Shown in pieces: positions 19,087-27,307 of a stretch of DNA of 59,298 bases. The stretch is taken from the NCBI GenBank assembly GCA_018262795.1, contig JADFDM010000016.1, forward strand, positions 1 through 59,298, given 5' to 3'. How positions within the stretch are numbered: the stretch's first letter is position 1; every line of letters begins with the position of its first letter. The notes beneath the pieces were generated by a model. That model had not been told where the DNA came from, did no database searches, and worked only from the letters and a program-made list of their open reading frames with translations. Made by a program: the position numbers and the translations under genes. This stretch comes from Sphingobacteriales bacterium. GTDB lineage: Bacteria > Bacteroidota > Bacteroidia > Chitinophagales > LD1.

Positions 19087-19202
19087 TCTCCAAATTATAT
19101 TGCCAAGAACATAAACTAATAGCGCTATTATCTCTGTTTTTATGCCCTCAATGCTCCCTTCTGAGCTATCCTATTGCTGATGTCTTTTCGTACTATGCAC
19201 AC

Positions 19203-19236
19203 TGACTAAAGTCACAAGTCGGGCTGACTGTCGTCA
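19203..19236 (+). promoter_or_regulatory. tandem TGAC-N4-GTCA dyads with -7 box (candidate Crp/Fnr-type operators)
   Basis: TGACTAAAGTCA (19203-19214) and TGACTGTCGTCA (19225-19236) share the pattern TGAC-N4-GTCA, and their centres are exactly 22 bp apart, about two helical turns. A perfect -7 box TACTTTTG follows at 19260-19267. The nearer dyad would be centred about 43 bp before the transcript start, the position used by class II Crp/Fnr activators. Confidence 0.6.
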
Positions 19237-19301
19237 TGTAGCTGTTTCCCAATCCGAGATACTTTTGTCGCACAAGTTTTGAGAAACTAAAGCCTGTGAA
19301 A

Positions 19302-19502
19302 ATGAAAGAGAATGTAGGAGGATTTGATGGAGCAGTTAGAGTTCTACTTTTCATTATTGCATTATCAGTGAGCATTATGACTGGGCAATGGTGGTGGTCA
19401 ATTATAGGCATTATCTTTTTTGCTACCGCAGTGGTTTCTAAATGTCCTATTTATAGAATATTTGGTATAGATACAAACAAAACGAAAAAAGTAAGTCATT
19501 AA
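19302..19502 (+). CDS. DUF2892-family small membrane protein
   Basis: 66 aa from ATG 19302. Two membrane helices (about 11-27 and 32-50) with VSKCPIYRIFGIDT at the end. DUF2892 domains also occur fused to rhodaneses such as YgaP and next to sulfur-handling genes; a second copy lies at 47099 in the cst-like cluster. One Cys faces the end of helix 2. The gene stands alone between the tandem dyads upstream and a hairpin downstream, so it is probably a single regulated transcript. Confidence 0.85.
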   Translation: MKENVGGFDGAVRVLLFIIALSVSIMTGQWWWSIIGIIFFATAVVSKCPIYRIFGIDTNKTKKVSH

Positions 19503-19891
19503 AAATAGCCTCTTCCTGGTCGGCATTCTCTTTAATCGCTGAGTCCTAAAATAAAGTCCCATCTTCGAATACGATTTGGGAAGAGGAACTTAAACAAAAC
19601 TACCATTGCGATGAAAATTGCAATGGTAGTTTTCATTTGGAGAGTTATTTGAAAATGAATTTACGCATTGTAGTTTATGTGTATGGTTTTGCGGAAGTGT
19701 TATAGCCAATCAAAAATATCAAATGACAATAATCATATTCTCGTTTATTTCTAAAGTGAAATCTTCGTAGTGATTAGAAGCGCTAAAAAATATTGCAACG
19801 CGGAGTATCCCAATACATTCATAGAAGGGTTGGATAGTTGAGAAAGAGTTGCCAAAGAAAATAACTAACGAAAATTTTAGAGCATAGGCTC
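19503..19891. other. 389-bp gap with one strong hairpin
   Basis: AAAACTACCATTGC (19596-19609) pairs perfectly with GCAATGGTAGTTTT (19620-19633), a 14-bp stem with a 10-nt loop. It probably ends the DUF2892 transcript. The rest, 19640-19891, is AT-rich, and I see no gene or repeat in it. Confidence 0.6.
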
Positions 19892-20314
19892 ATGGAGATT
19901 GAAATAAATAATGATCGTATTCTTAGCGAGATTCAAAAGGAATTCAATACGGAGTTTCCGTATCTGAAGATTGAATTCTTTGACACCCCACATCTCAGGA
20001 AGGAAGCACTTCCAAAATCGAAGATGTATCCGGTGAGTCGCAAAGTAGCTGTTTGTAGAAAAACTTCTGTTAGTGGGATTTTAGAAATTGATAAAAGCGA
20101 CACCGTTTTTAAAGTTGAAGAAGAATTTTGGAGTCACTTTGGACTTTCTGTGCAAGTTTTCCGCAAGTCGGGTAATCTTTGGATAGAAACCAGCCTCACT
20201 GATTCATGGACATTAGATCGGCAGAATAAAGAAGGCATGGAGATAAGCAACCACAAAGATATTTACAAAAGTGCTGAGGACTTAGACGCGACCGACCGCG
20301 ATAAGTGGGCTTAA
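19892..20314 (+). CDS. conserved hypothetical protein
   Basis: 140 aa, soluble, no signal peptide or membrane helix. The sequence alternates short strands and helices (EIQKEFNTEFPYLKIEFFDT; LSVQVFRKSGNLWIETS). The end SWTLDRQNKEGMEISNHK is followed by an acidic tail. Such proteins occur widely in Bacteroidota, but I do not know a function. It converges on the receiver-Crp regulator gene with a 7-bp gap. Confidence 0.75.
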   Translation: MEIEINNDRILSEIQKEFNTEFPYLKIEFFDTPHLRKEALPKSKMYPVSRKVAVCRKTSVSGILEIDKSDTVFKVEEEFWSHFGLSVQVFRKSGNLWIETSLTDSWTLDRQNKEGMEISNHKDIYKSAEDLDATDRDKWA

Positions 20315-20321
20315 TGTTATC

Positions 20322-21380
20322 TTAGTTTAGCAGATTTTTTAAGCGCTGTTCGTTTAAAATCGAGATTTTGCCCTCTTTTATTTCAATCAGTTTCTCTCCT
20401 TTAAAATCACTTAGAGTGCGAATCAACGATTCAGTCGCAGTGCCTACTACTTGTGCTAAATCCTCTCTCGAAATTTCTAACTTAGGTTTATCTGATGGCG
20501 CTTTTTTAAACTTATCATACACTAATAGCAACCCATTAGCTACTCGCTTGCGCAAAGAGTTGTAAGCTAAGTTGACCAATTGTTCCTCTTTCTCTGCGAG
20601 ATTATGCGATAAGAGCTGAATGAATTTGCGCGCTATCTGGCTGTCATTACTGATGAGCGCAATGAAATCCGTCTTTGGAATCACCATCAGTTCAGCATCC
20701 TCTAAGGCCTCCGCATGATCCTGATACATACTTTCTTCCAGCAAGGCGGTATATCCCATAAAATCACCTTCTTTAAAAATACTGGTGATCAGTTCTTTTC
20801 CATCCTCATTTATTTTAAACGTTTTCACTTTCCCCTTCTGTATAAAATAAAGCGCCACCGGGCGATGCCCTTCCGTATATATCATCTGTTTCTTTTTGAA
20901 GTGCTGTATTTCGCGATCTCCCGATGTTAAAGACAATTTGATAGAGGAGCGGGCTTGATTCATAAACTCGTTAATCCCTGATGAACTGACAGAAAATTCC
21001 ATTTTTAGCATATCGCTTTTCTTCAGCCGAGTTTCCACCGCATTTAATAATTCAATATCGTCAAAAGGTTTCGTGATAAAATCATCGGCCCCCATTTCCA
21101 TCCCTTTACGAAAATCAGATCTATCGGCCTTCGCTGTCAGAAAGATGAAAGGAATAGCGCTCAGTTTGGGATTTTTGTTGAGCATGTGTAGCACCCCGTA
21201 CCCATCGAGTTCCGGCATCATAATATCGCAGATGATCAAGTCCGGGATTTCTTTAGCTGCCATATCTAACCCCACTTTTCCATTTTCAGCGCTGATTGCT
21301 TTGTAGTTAGCTAAACCCAAAATTTCTGAGATATTTTCTCTCACCGCTTGGTTATCTTCTACGATAAGTATTTTCTTCAT
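20322..21380 (-). CDS. response regulator with receiver and Crp/Fnr output domain
   Basis: 352 aa. A receiver domain (residues 1-125) with the phospho-acceptor Asp52 in LIICDIMMPELDG and the conserved Lys in FITKPFD is joined to a cyclic-nucleotide-binding-like domain (about 145-265, YFIQKGKVKTFKINEDGKEL) and a Crp-type winged helix (about 275-345, ISREDLAQVVGTATESLIRT). The output therefore looks like a Crp factor driven by phosphorylation and possibly by a second ligand. The histidine kinase gene lies 5 bp upstream on the same strand and is the likely partner. Confidence 0.93.
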   Translation of the reverse strand: MKKILIVEDNQAVRENISEILGLANYKAISAENGKVGLDMAAKEIPDLIICDIMMPELDGYGVLHMLNKNPKLSAIPFIFLTAKADRSDFRKGMEMGADDFITKPFDDIELLNAVETRLKKSDMLKMEFSVSSSGINEFMNQARSSIKLSLTSGDREIQHFKKKQMIYTEGHRPVALYFIQKGKVKTFKINEDGKELITSIFKEGDFMGYTALLEESMYQDHAEALEDAELMVIPKTDFIALISNDSQIARKFIQLLSHNLAEKEEQLVNLAYNSLRKRVANGLLLVYDKFKKAPSDKPKLEISREDLAQVVGTATESLIRTLSDFKGEKLIEIKEGKISILNEQRLKNLLN

Positions 21381-21385
21381 GTAAA

Positions 21386-22951
21386 TTATTCGTTTATGTT
21401 CGGAATAGAAATGGTAAATATACTGCCTTTCCCAATTTCACTTTGCAAGGTAATTTTTCCTCCTAATAATTCTATATATTTTGAAATAATATGAAGGCCA
21501 AGCCCCGTTCCCTGAATGTTTGCGGCATTTCTTGCACGAAAAAAGCGTTCGAAAAGATTTTGTTGATCACTTTTTGAAATGCCAATTCCGCTATCCTTTA
21601 CAGATATGGTCGCATTTTCATTTTTATTCTCAACACGAATGACAATAACAGAATTTTCAGGAGAAAACTTCATGGCGTTTGAAAGTAAATTTGTCAAGAT
21701 ATTACGCAGCAAACGCTTATCCGTGTGAATCATTTCTTCTCCTATTTCTTCGTACACTATTTCTTGATTTTTCAAGTCGCTTTCGGTCATCTCATCAATA
21801 AACTCAGACATGAAATTGTGAAGACTAAACACTTCGCACTTCGCTTCTTCAAGCCCCTCTTCCAGTTTGCCTAAGGAAAGCAGATCTTCTAACATAGCAT
21901 TCATGTGTTTTACATTTTCTTTGATTCGATCTACATGGCGCTCTCGCTTGTTTTGGTCTTCGGTCAGAGAGTATCTCCCTACCAGTGCCGCAGAGGATAA
22001 AATGGTACTTAACGGAGTTCGGAACTCATGCGAAACCGTGGATACGAAACGAGATTTCAAATCACTTAACTCCTTCTCCTTTTCCAAAGCAGTAGCCAGT
22101 TCTTCCTTTGATTTTTCTAACTGAACCAGCGTTTCGCGCAGCATCATTGTTCTATCTTCGACTTTCTGTTCCAGATCCAAATTGAGTTTTCGCACTTCCT
22201 TTGAAACTGCTTCTAATTTCTGCCGCTGCTGCAACAATACCGCTTCGCTTTCTTTGCGGATAGTAATGTCAATAATAAACGCCACCACGTAAGCCTCTTT
22301 GCCGAGCCGGAAATGACTTAAACTAATTTCGACTGGAAAAACACTCCCGTCTTTTCGTTTGGCATACAAATCACGTCCGGCACCCATGGGTCTGTTCACG
22401 GGTTTCTGGTTGAATTTATTGCGGTAGCTGACGTGTTGTGAACGCACATTTTCAGGGATTAAAATTTCCATTTTTTGCCCCAGTAATTCATCTTCAGTAT
22501 ATCCGAAAAGATTATTGGCATGTGGGTTCGCCATTACTATGATGCCGGTACTTTTTGTCAAAATAATTCCCTCTGTAGAATTGTTGAAAAGCGAAACCAT
22601 CTGCTTATTATCCTTTTCTGCTTTTTCCTGAATTTCTTTTACATACCTCACAATGAACATAGCAATGATGACCCCCGTGAGGGAAAAGACGTGGTTAATG
22701 TTAGCGATGTAGAAATCTTCCTGCCGATGGAGAAAAAATACAGAGAGCAGAATAACGCCTACCGCTCCGGTTGCTGTAAGAATAGTGGTGCGCTTACTTT
22801 CGGAATATAGCGTGAGCATAATGGCAATGGTGTATCCGCAGCCTGCATAAATGCCCGGGGGACTGTAGAACTCAATGAGCCCGCTGGCTGCAATAATCAG
22901 CAGGCTGAGAGTCATCAAGAATCTCTGGTTTATTTTTTTGGCGAGTACCAT
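21386..22951 (-). CDS. membrane PAS-domain sensor histidine kinase
   Basis: 521 aa. Four membrane helices fill residues 10-102. A PAS domain follows (about 116-232, FNNSTEGIILTKSTGIIVMA), then a coiled coil (230-300), the dimerisation domain with phospho-His308 in STVSHEFRTPLSTI, and the ATPase domain with NLLSNAMKFSP, DSGIGIS and GTGLGLHI. The start ATG follows directly on the stop codon of the MBL gene (TAAATG), so the two are coupled. Together with the next gene it forms a two-component system. Confidence 0.94.
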   Translation of the reverse strand: MVLAKKINQRFLMTLSLLIIAASGLIEFYSPPGIYAGCGYTIAIMLTLYSESKRTTILTATGAVGVILLSVFFLHRQEDFYIANINHVFSLTGVIIAMFIVRYVKEIQEKAEKDNKQMVSLFNNSTEGIILTKSTGIIVMANPHANNLFGYTEDELLGQKMEILIPENVRSQHVSYRNKFNQKPVNRPMGAGRDLYAKRKDGSVFPVEISLSHFRLGKEAYVVAFIIDITIRKESEAVLLQQRQKLEAVSKEVRKLNLDLEQKVEDRTMMLRETLVQLEKSKEELATALEKEKELSDLKSRFVSTVSHEFRTPLSTILSSAALVGRYSLTEDQNKRERHVDRIKENVKHMNAMLEDLLSLGKLEEGLEEAKCEVFSLHNFMSEFIDEMTESDLKNQEIVYEEIGEEMIHTDKRLLRNILTNLLSNAMKFSPENSVIVIRVENKNENATISVKDSGIGISKSDQQNLFERFFRARNAANIQGTGLGLHIISKYIELLGGKITLQSEIGKGSIFTISIPNINE

Positions 22952-24355
22952 TTAGTCGAGCGAAAAGGTTTGGTGCATGGCCGGAATTTCAATGTGTTGA
23001 AATTGCTGATTGCGCAATTTAGCGCTGAAATTTTTCTGCACCTCCGGCTCCCCATGTACAATGAAAATCTTCTTTACCAATGCAGGATTCTGACATTTCA
23101 GAAATCGCAACAGATCTTGGTAATCGCCATGGGCGCTTAGGGTTCGCATTACTTCTACGCGGGCATTTACCGGATACATATCTCCATAAATACTGACTTC
23201 TTTATCGCCTCGAATCAATTTGCCGCCCAGCGACTCCGGCTCGCAATAGCCAACGAGTAAAATAGTGTTTCTGCTTTGCCGAATATTGTGCCGTATGTGG
23301 TGCTTTACTCTTCCGGCATCGGCCATTCCCGATGCTGAGATAATGACGCAAGGTTCACTTTTGTCATTCAATGCGATAGAGTCTTGCACCCGTGAGATGT
23401 AATGCAAATTTTTAAATCCAAAGGGGTCTTTATCCCGCTTCATATAATCTAACAGTTGTTGGTTGTAACATTCGGGATGCTGTCTCATTACCCCGGTGGC
23501 TTCTACGGAGAGAGGACTATCTACATAAAAATCAATGTCGGGAAGTTGATTTGATATTTCCAGTCGGTTAAAAGCATATACCAACTCCTGCGTGCGCCCC
23601 ACACTAAAAGCCGGTATGATCAGTTTGCCTTTTCGCTCTACACAAGTATCTATAACAATTTCGAGGAGGCGTTTATCGCTCATGGTCATGTCTTCATGCA
23701 GGGAATCGCCATAAGTGGATTCAATCAGAATATAATCCGCTTGCGGAAAAGGAGCAGGAGCATTTAAAATTTCATCGTTATACCTTCCTACATCTCCGCT
23801 AAAGGCCAAGGTTGTTTTCTTCCCATCTTCGGTGATGTGAAGGTTTATGGCTGCGCTTCCAATAATATGCCCCACTTCTGTAAAGGTGAAACTCGCTTCG
23901 TTTGTGAGACGAATCGTTTCATTTATGGGAACTATCTTGAAGTGAGATAAAGCGGCATAAACATCATCAGTGGTGTAAATAGGTTCCAGCAACGACCTGC
24001 CTTCGAGCATTCGTTTCTTATTGATAAAAGCCACATCATTTTCTTGTATCTGCGCGGAGTCCATCAATAAAATATTTGTGAGGTCAAACGTGGCGGGCGT
24101 GCAGTAAATAGTTCCCGAGAATCCTTTTTTTACTAGTGATGGAATTAAACCGCAGTGATCTATATGGGCGTGTGACAAAAGAAGAAAATCCACTTCCGCG
24201 GGTTCAAAGCCCAACTGCCGGTTTAGCCGATCCGATTCTTTGGGGTTGCCTTGAAACATGCCGCAATCCAATAAAATTTTGGTGCCGCTGTTTAGTGCTA
24301 CTAAATGTTTGCTGCCGGTAACACATTGAGCCGCTCCGTGAAAGGTGATGGTCAT
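22952..24355 (-). CDS. MBL-fold/beta-CASP RNase-like hydrolase
   Basis: 467 aa from ATG 24355. The metallo-beta-lactamase metal site is seen in LLLSHAHIDHCG (His62, His64, Asp66, His67), and later in EVGHIIGSAAI and FSGDVGRY. The beta-CASP and C-terminal motifs follow: IIPAFSVGRTQELVY, IISASGMADAGR and TLSAHGDYQDLLRFL. This is the family of RNA-processing exonucleases and cleavage factors (YsgB/TTHA0252-like). It heads a three-gene operon with the kinase and regulator. An RNase in an operon with a two-component system suggests stress-linked RNA turnover, which is inference. Confidence 0.92.
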   Translation of the reverse strand: MTITFHGAAQCVTGSKHLVALNSGTKILLDCGMFQGNPKESDRLNRQLGFEPAEVDFLLLSHAHIDHCGLIPSLVKKGFSGTIYCTPATFDLTNILLMDSAQIQENDVAFINKKRMLEGRSLLEPIYTTDDVYAALSHFKIVPINETIRLTNEASFTFTEVGHIIGSAAINLHITEDGKKTTLAFSGDVGRYNDEILNAPAPFPQADYILIESTYGDSLHEDMTMSDKRLLEIVIDTCVERKGKLIIPAFSVGRTQELVYAFNRLEISNQLPDIDFYVDSPLSVEATGVMRQHPECYNQQLLDYMKRDKDPFGFKNLHYISRVQDSIALNDKSEPCVIISASGMADAGRVKHHIRHNIRQSRNTILLVGYCEPESLGGKLIRGDKEVSIYGDMYPVNARVEVMRTLSAHGDYQDLLRFLKCQNPALVKKIFIVHGEPEVQKNFSAKLRNQQFQHIEIPAMHQTFSLD

Positions 24356-24485
24356 AAGCAAAGTGTAATAGAAACGATAAACATAAAACTAAGCGGTGGC
24401 GTTTGAGCGTGAGTGAAATCTGCCTCTGTTCGGAATGGCAACCTCTGAACCCATTGGGGCAGACAATTTACAGGCTTTCTGTACC

Positions 24486-25094
24486 TCAATAATTCGCCTC
24501 AATTTTCCAAGCTTTGTATTCCTTCTTCTCAATCTGATTAAATATATCTTTGAGGGCAGCCGTCCATGCTTTGCAGGTGTTGCCGCCTCCGGCTTTTCCG
24601 CTCAGTTTTTTCGACCATAATACTTCGCGGGTTTTGATGTCGAAAAATACTACATGCACGGTGGCGGCAGAGGATGTTTTGTTGAAACTCTCCACTATAA
24701 ACACCACGGCTAAACCATCTTTTTTTTGTCCTTGCGGAATAGACTTTACTCTATCGGCAATCATTTCGGGAGTGAGTTCAGTTTCTTTGGAATCTTTCAG
24801 ATTGGAAGTTTCGCGGGCGAGGTCTTCTTTTAGGATTCCGTTGGGATCTTTGTAAGCTGCATTTTTTTGGAAGATTTTCCCCATGTCTAAGTCAATGGTC
24901 ATATCGTTCCAGGGCTTAAAACATTCCTCTTGGATTTTGTGCGGAGATTCTTCGCCAAAATCAATAAGTTTTGCTTGCGTAAAATCCACCCCGTACCAGA
25001 CGATGGTAGGGCTTCCGAATACCTTCTTTGTGTCCTGAGCATTGGAGTGGAGGGTAAAGGCGATCATGGCAAGGAGCATCAGATTTGTCTTCAT
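24486..25094 (-). CDS. secreted protein of unknown function
   Basis: 202 aa. A signal peptide (MKTNLMLLAMIAFTLHSNAQ) leads into a soluble domain of about 180 residues. It contains a strand-rich middle (VVFIVESFNKTSSAATVHVV) and ends ...VLWSKKLSGKAGGGNTCKAW. Only two Cys occur. The last part resembles DUF4136-like or similar proteins that have the strand TREVLWSKKLSG, but I cannot place it. It is on the same strand as the MBL operon, 130 bp upstream of it. Confidence 0.7.
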   Translation of the reverse strand: MKTNLMLLAMIAFTLHSNAQDTKKVFGSPTIVWYGVDFTQAKLIDFGEESPHKIQEECFKPWNDMTIDLDMGKIFQKNAAYKDPNGILKEDLARETSNLKDSKETELTPEMIADRVKSIPQGQKKDGLAVVFIVESFNKTSSAATVHVVFFDIKTREVLWSKKLSGKAGGGNTCKAWTAALKDIFNQIEKKEYKAWKIEANY

Positions 25095-25392
25095 GAGTAG
25101 CTTGTTTTTCTTTTTGTGATTTGTAATGAGAGTCGAAAATAAAAATAGAAAAATAGGAGAACTAAAAGTGCGGCATTTTGGGGGGGAGGGGTAAGTGTGG
25201 AGTCAGTTTACTTCTTTGCTCATAAAGGTGCGTTTACTCTATAGCAATGTGCGTACACACAAGATTGGCGCAAATACCGGATTTGAGTTTGAGGAAAGTT
25301 TATTGCTTTAGTAGCCGCAGGTTCCTACTAAATAGAGAATAAAAAAGGCGAACATGCGGTTCGCCTTTTTTATAATAAGTGCTTTAGAGAAA
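25095..25392. other. gap between secreted protein and acyl-CoA dehydrogenase gene
   Basis: The stretch is AT-rich with a short G-run (25180-25200) and no gene or promoter that I can support; the terminator at 25341 is listed separately. Confidence 0.5.
25341..25374 (-). terminator. intrinsic terminator of the beta-oxidation operon
   Basis: AAAAAAGGCGAA (25341-25352) pairs perfectly with TTCGCCTTTTTT (25360-25371) around a 7-nt loop. A-run and T-run flank the GC core, so it can work on both strands. It lies 19 bp after the stop codon of the minus-strand acyl-CoA dehydrogenase. Confidence 0.85.
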
Positions 25393-27198
25393 TTAATTCC
25401 AGAAAGCGTAACCGTTTTCGTCAATAAACTTGTCGGCTACTTTTCTGCGTATTTCCTTGGTGTTGATGATTTCGTATTTGGTGAAACGCTTCAGCCCCAT
25501 CAGCATCATGCGCAGTTCGTCCCCCCCGGCAAATGCAACTAAGGCCTGCTTGCCATTCACCTGTATGCGATCCATCGCATCAAAGAAGTAGCACTTCACC
25601 ATGTCAATGTATATCTGAGCGGCTTCTTGGCCTTGCAGGTTAATTAATTTCTCAGCGCGCAACATGGCCGACTCCATCGCATAAATATCAATGAGCACAT
25701 CTGAGGCGTGCATCAAAATTTCTTGCTCCTTATCTAAGTTCATCATCAGTTTCTGCACGGCTGCTCCGGCTACTAACAAGAATGCTTTCTTGGCGTTCTT
25801 CAGCGCTTTTCTTTCGGCTCCAAACACATCGTCCGGATCGGGGGAACTCATATCGGGCACACTCATCAGCTCCTTTTGAATAGCCTTGCCGGGAGTTATT
25901 AAATCTAACTTGCCTTTCATCGCAAACTTCAACAAGGCATCAATAGACAACATGCGGTTGATTTCGTTGGTGCCTTCAAAAATGCGGTTGATGCGAGCAT
26001 CGCGATAAGCGCGTGCCATCGGATATTCTTCAATGTATCCATAACCTCCGTAAATCTGTAACCCTTCATCAATCACGAAGTCCAGCACTTCTGAACCAAA
26101 TACTTTCAGCAGGGCACATTCTACCTGATATTCTTCGGCACCACCGGTCAGGTATTCGTTCATAGACTTGCCGGCTGCTTTCAATTCATGCTCTTTGCGA
26201 GTAATTAAATCGCAGGTTCTCCACGCAGCAGATTCGACTGCCCAAATGCGGATAGCCATTTCACCAATTTTGTGTTTGATGGCTCCGAAAGAGGAGATAG
26301 ACGTTTTGAATTGCTGGCGCTCATTCGAATATTGGATGGCTTGTGTAAGCGCGCGCTTGGAACCACCAATGGCACCGTTGGCCAATTTGTAACGACCAAT
26401 GTTCAGAATCTGGAAAGCGATTTTGTGGCCTTTACCGGCTTCGCCCAACAGGTTTTCTACCGGCACTTTTACATTATTGAAAAACACCGGACAGGTAGAA
26501 GACATTTTAATTCCCATCTTTTTTTCTTCGGGACCAATAGTAACCCCTTCGAGATGACGGTCAACGATAAAGGCGGTGAATTTTTTATCATCGCCATCAA
26601 TCTTGGCAAACACTACAAACACATCGGCAAAGCCGGCATTGGTAATAAATATCTTCTGCCCATTGAGGACATAATGCTTTCCATCTTCACTCAATACGGC
26701 TTTGGTTCTAGCACCCAAGGCATCGCTTCCGCTACCCGGTTCGGTAAGGGCATAAGCAGCTTTCAGTTCACCGGTAGCTAATTTGGGCAGATACTTCGTG
26801 CGCTGCTCGTCATTGCCGTAATACAAAATAGGACAGGTGCCAATGCCGGTGTGTGCGCCAATAGCTACCGACATGCCATGCCCCCAACCCTGAATTTCAG
26901 TGATGTAAGAATGTGTGACCAAGTCTTTGCCCAGTCCGCCATACTCTTCGGGAATGTGAATACTAAGCAAGCCGAGTTCGGCCGCTTTGTCCAGCATCTC
27001 TACGCCTTTCATCGGATCTTTATCTAATTCATCTAAGCGAGGGTCCACCTCCTTGGTGATATAGTCTTTGGCAATGTTGCGCATCATGGTTTGCTCCTCA
27101 TTGATTTGCTCAGGAACATATACATCCTGCCATGAGGTTTCCTTGATTAGAAATTCTCCGCCTTTCAGCGCGGTTGTTTTTTCAGTGGTAGTTGACAT
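25393..27198 (-). CDS. acyl-CoA dehydrogenase (VLCAD-like)
   Basis: 601 aa, with the long C-terminal extension of the ACADVL/ACAD9 type. The FAD and substrate region has AAYALTEPGSGSDALGARTK. IFITNAGFADVFVVFAK and the signature IRRIFEGTNEINRM-like stretch (RINRIFEGTNEINRMLS) are present, and the catalytic Glu is the one in FEGTNE. The enzyme oxidises acyl-CoA to trans-2-enoyl-CoA. It is one of two paralogues, about 60% alike by eye, in the same operon; the two share the start LKGGEFLIKET, which supports the chosen ATG. Confidence 0.95.
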   Translation of the reverse strand: MSTTTEKTTALKGGEFLIKETSWQDVYVPEQINEEQTMMRNIAKDYITKEVDPRLDELDKDPMKGVEMLDKAAELGLLSIHIPEEYGGLGKDLVTHSYITEIQGWGHGMSVAIGAHTGIGTCPILYYGNDEQRTKYLPKLATGELKAAYALTEPGSGSDALGARTKAVLSEDGKHYVLNGQKIFITNAGFADVFVVFAKIDGDDKKFTAFIVDRHLEGVTIGPEEKKMGIKMSSTCPVFFNNVKVPVENLLGEAGKGHKIAFQILNIGRYKLANGAIGGSKRALTQAIQYSNERQQFKTSISSFGAIKHKIGEMAIRIWAVESAAWRTCDLITRKEHELKAAGKSMNEYLTGGAEEYQVECALLKVFGSEVLDFVIDEGLQIYGGYGYIEEYPMARAYRDARINRIFEGTNEINRMLSIDALLKFAMKGKLDLITPGKAIQKELMSVPDMSSPDPDDVFGAERKALKNAKKAFLLVAGAAVQKLMMNLDKEQEILMHASDVLIDIYAMESAMLRAEKLINLQGQEAAQIYIDMVKCYFFDAMDRIQVNGKQALVAFAGGDELRMMLMGLKRFTKYEIINTKEIRRKVADKFIDENGYAFWN

Positions 27199-27307
27199 CT
27201 GTTTGGGATTAAGTAGTGAGATAAAAGATATTAGACGTTAGACAATAGGTATTAGATTATGGTTACAATATGTTGGAGGTGTCGCTAATGCGGTTTCTAT
27301 CTCTTGT

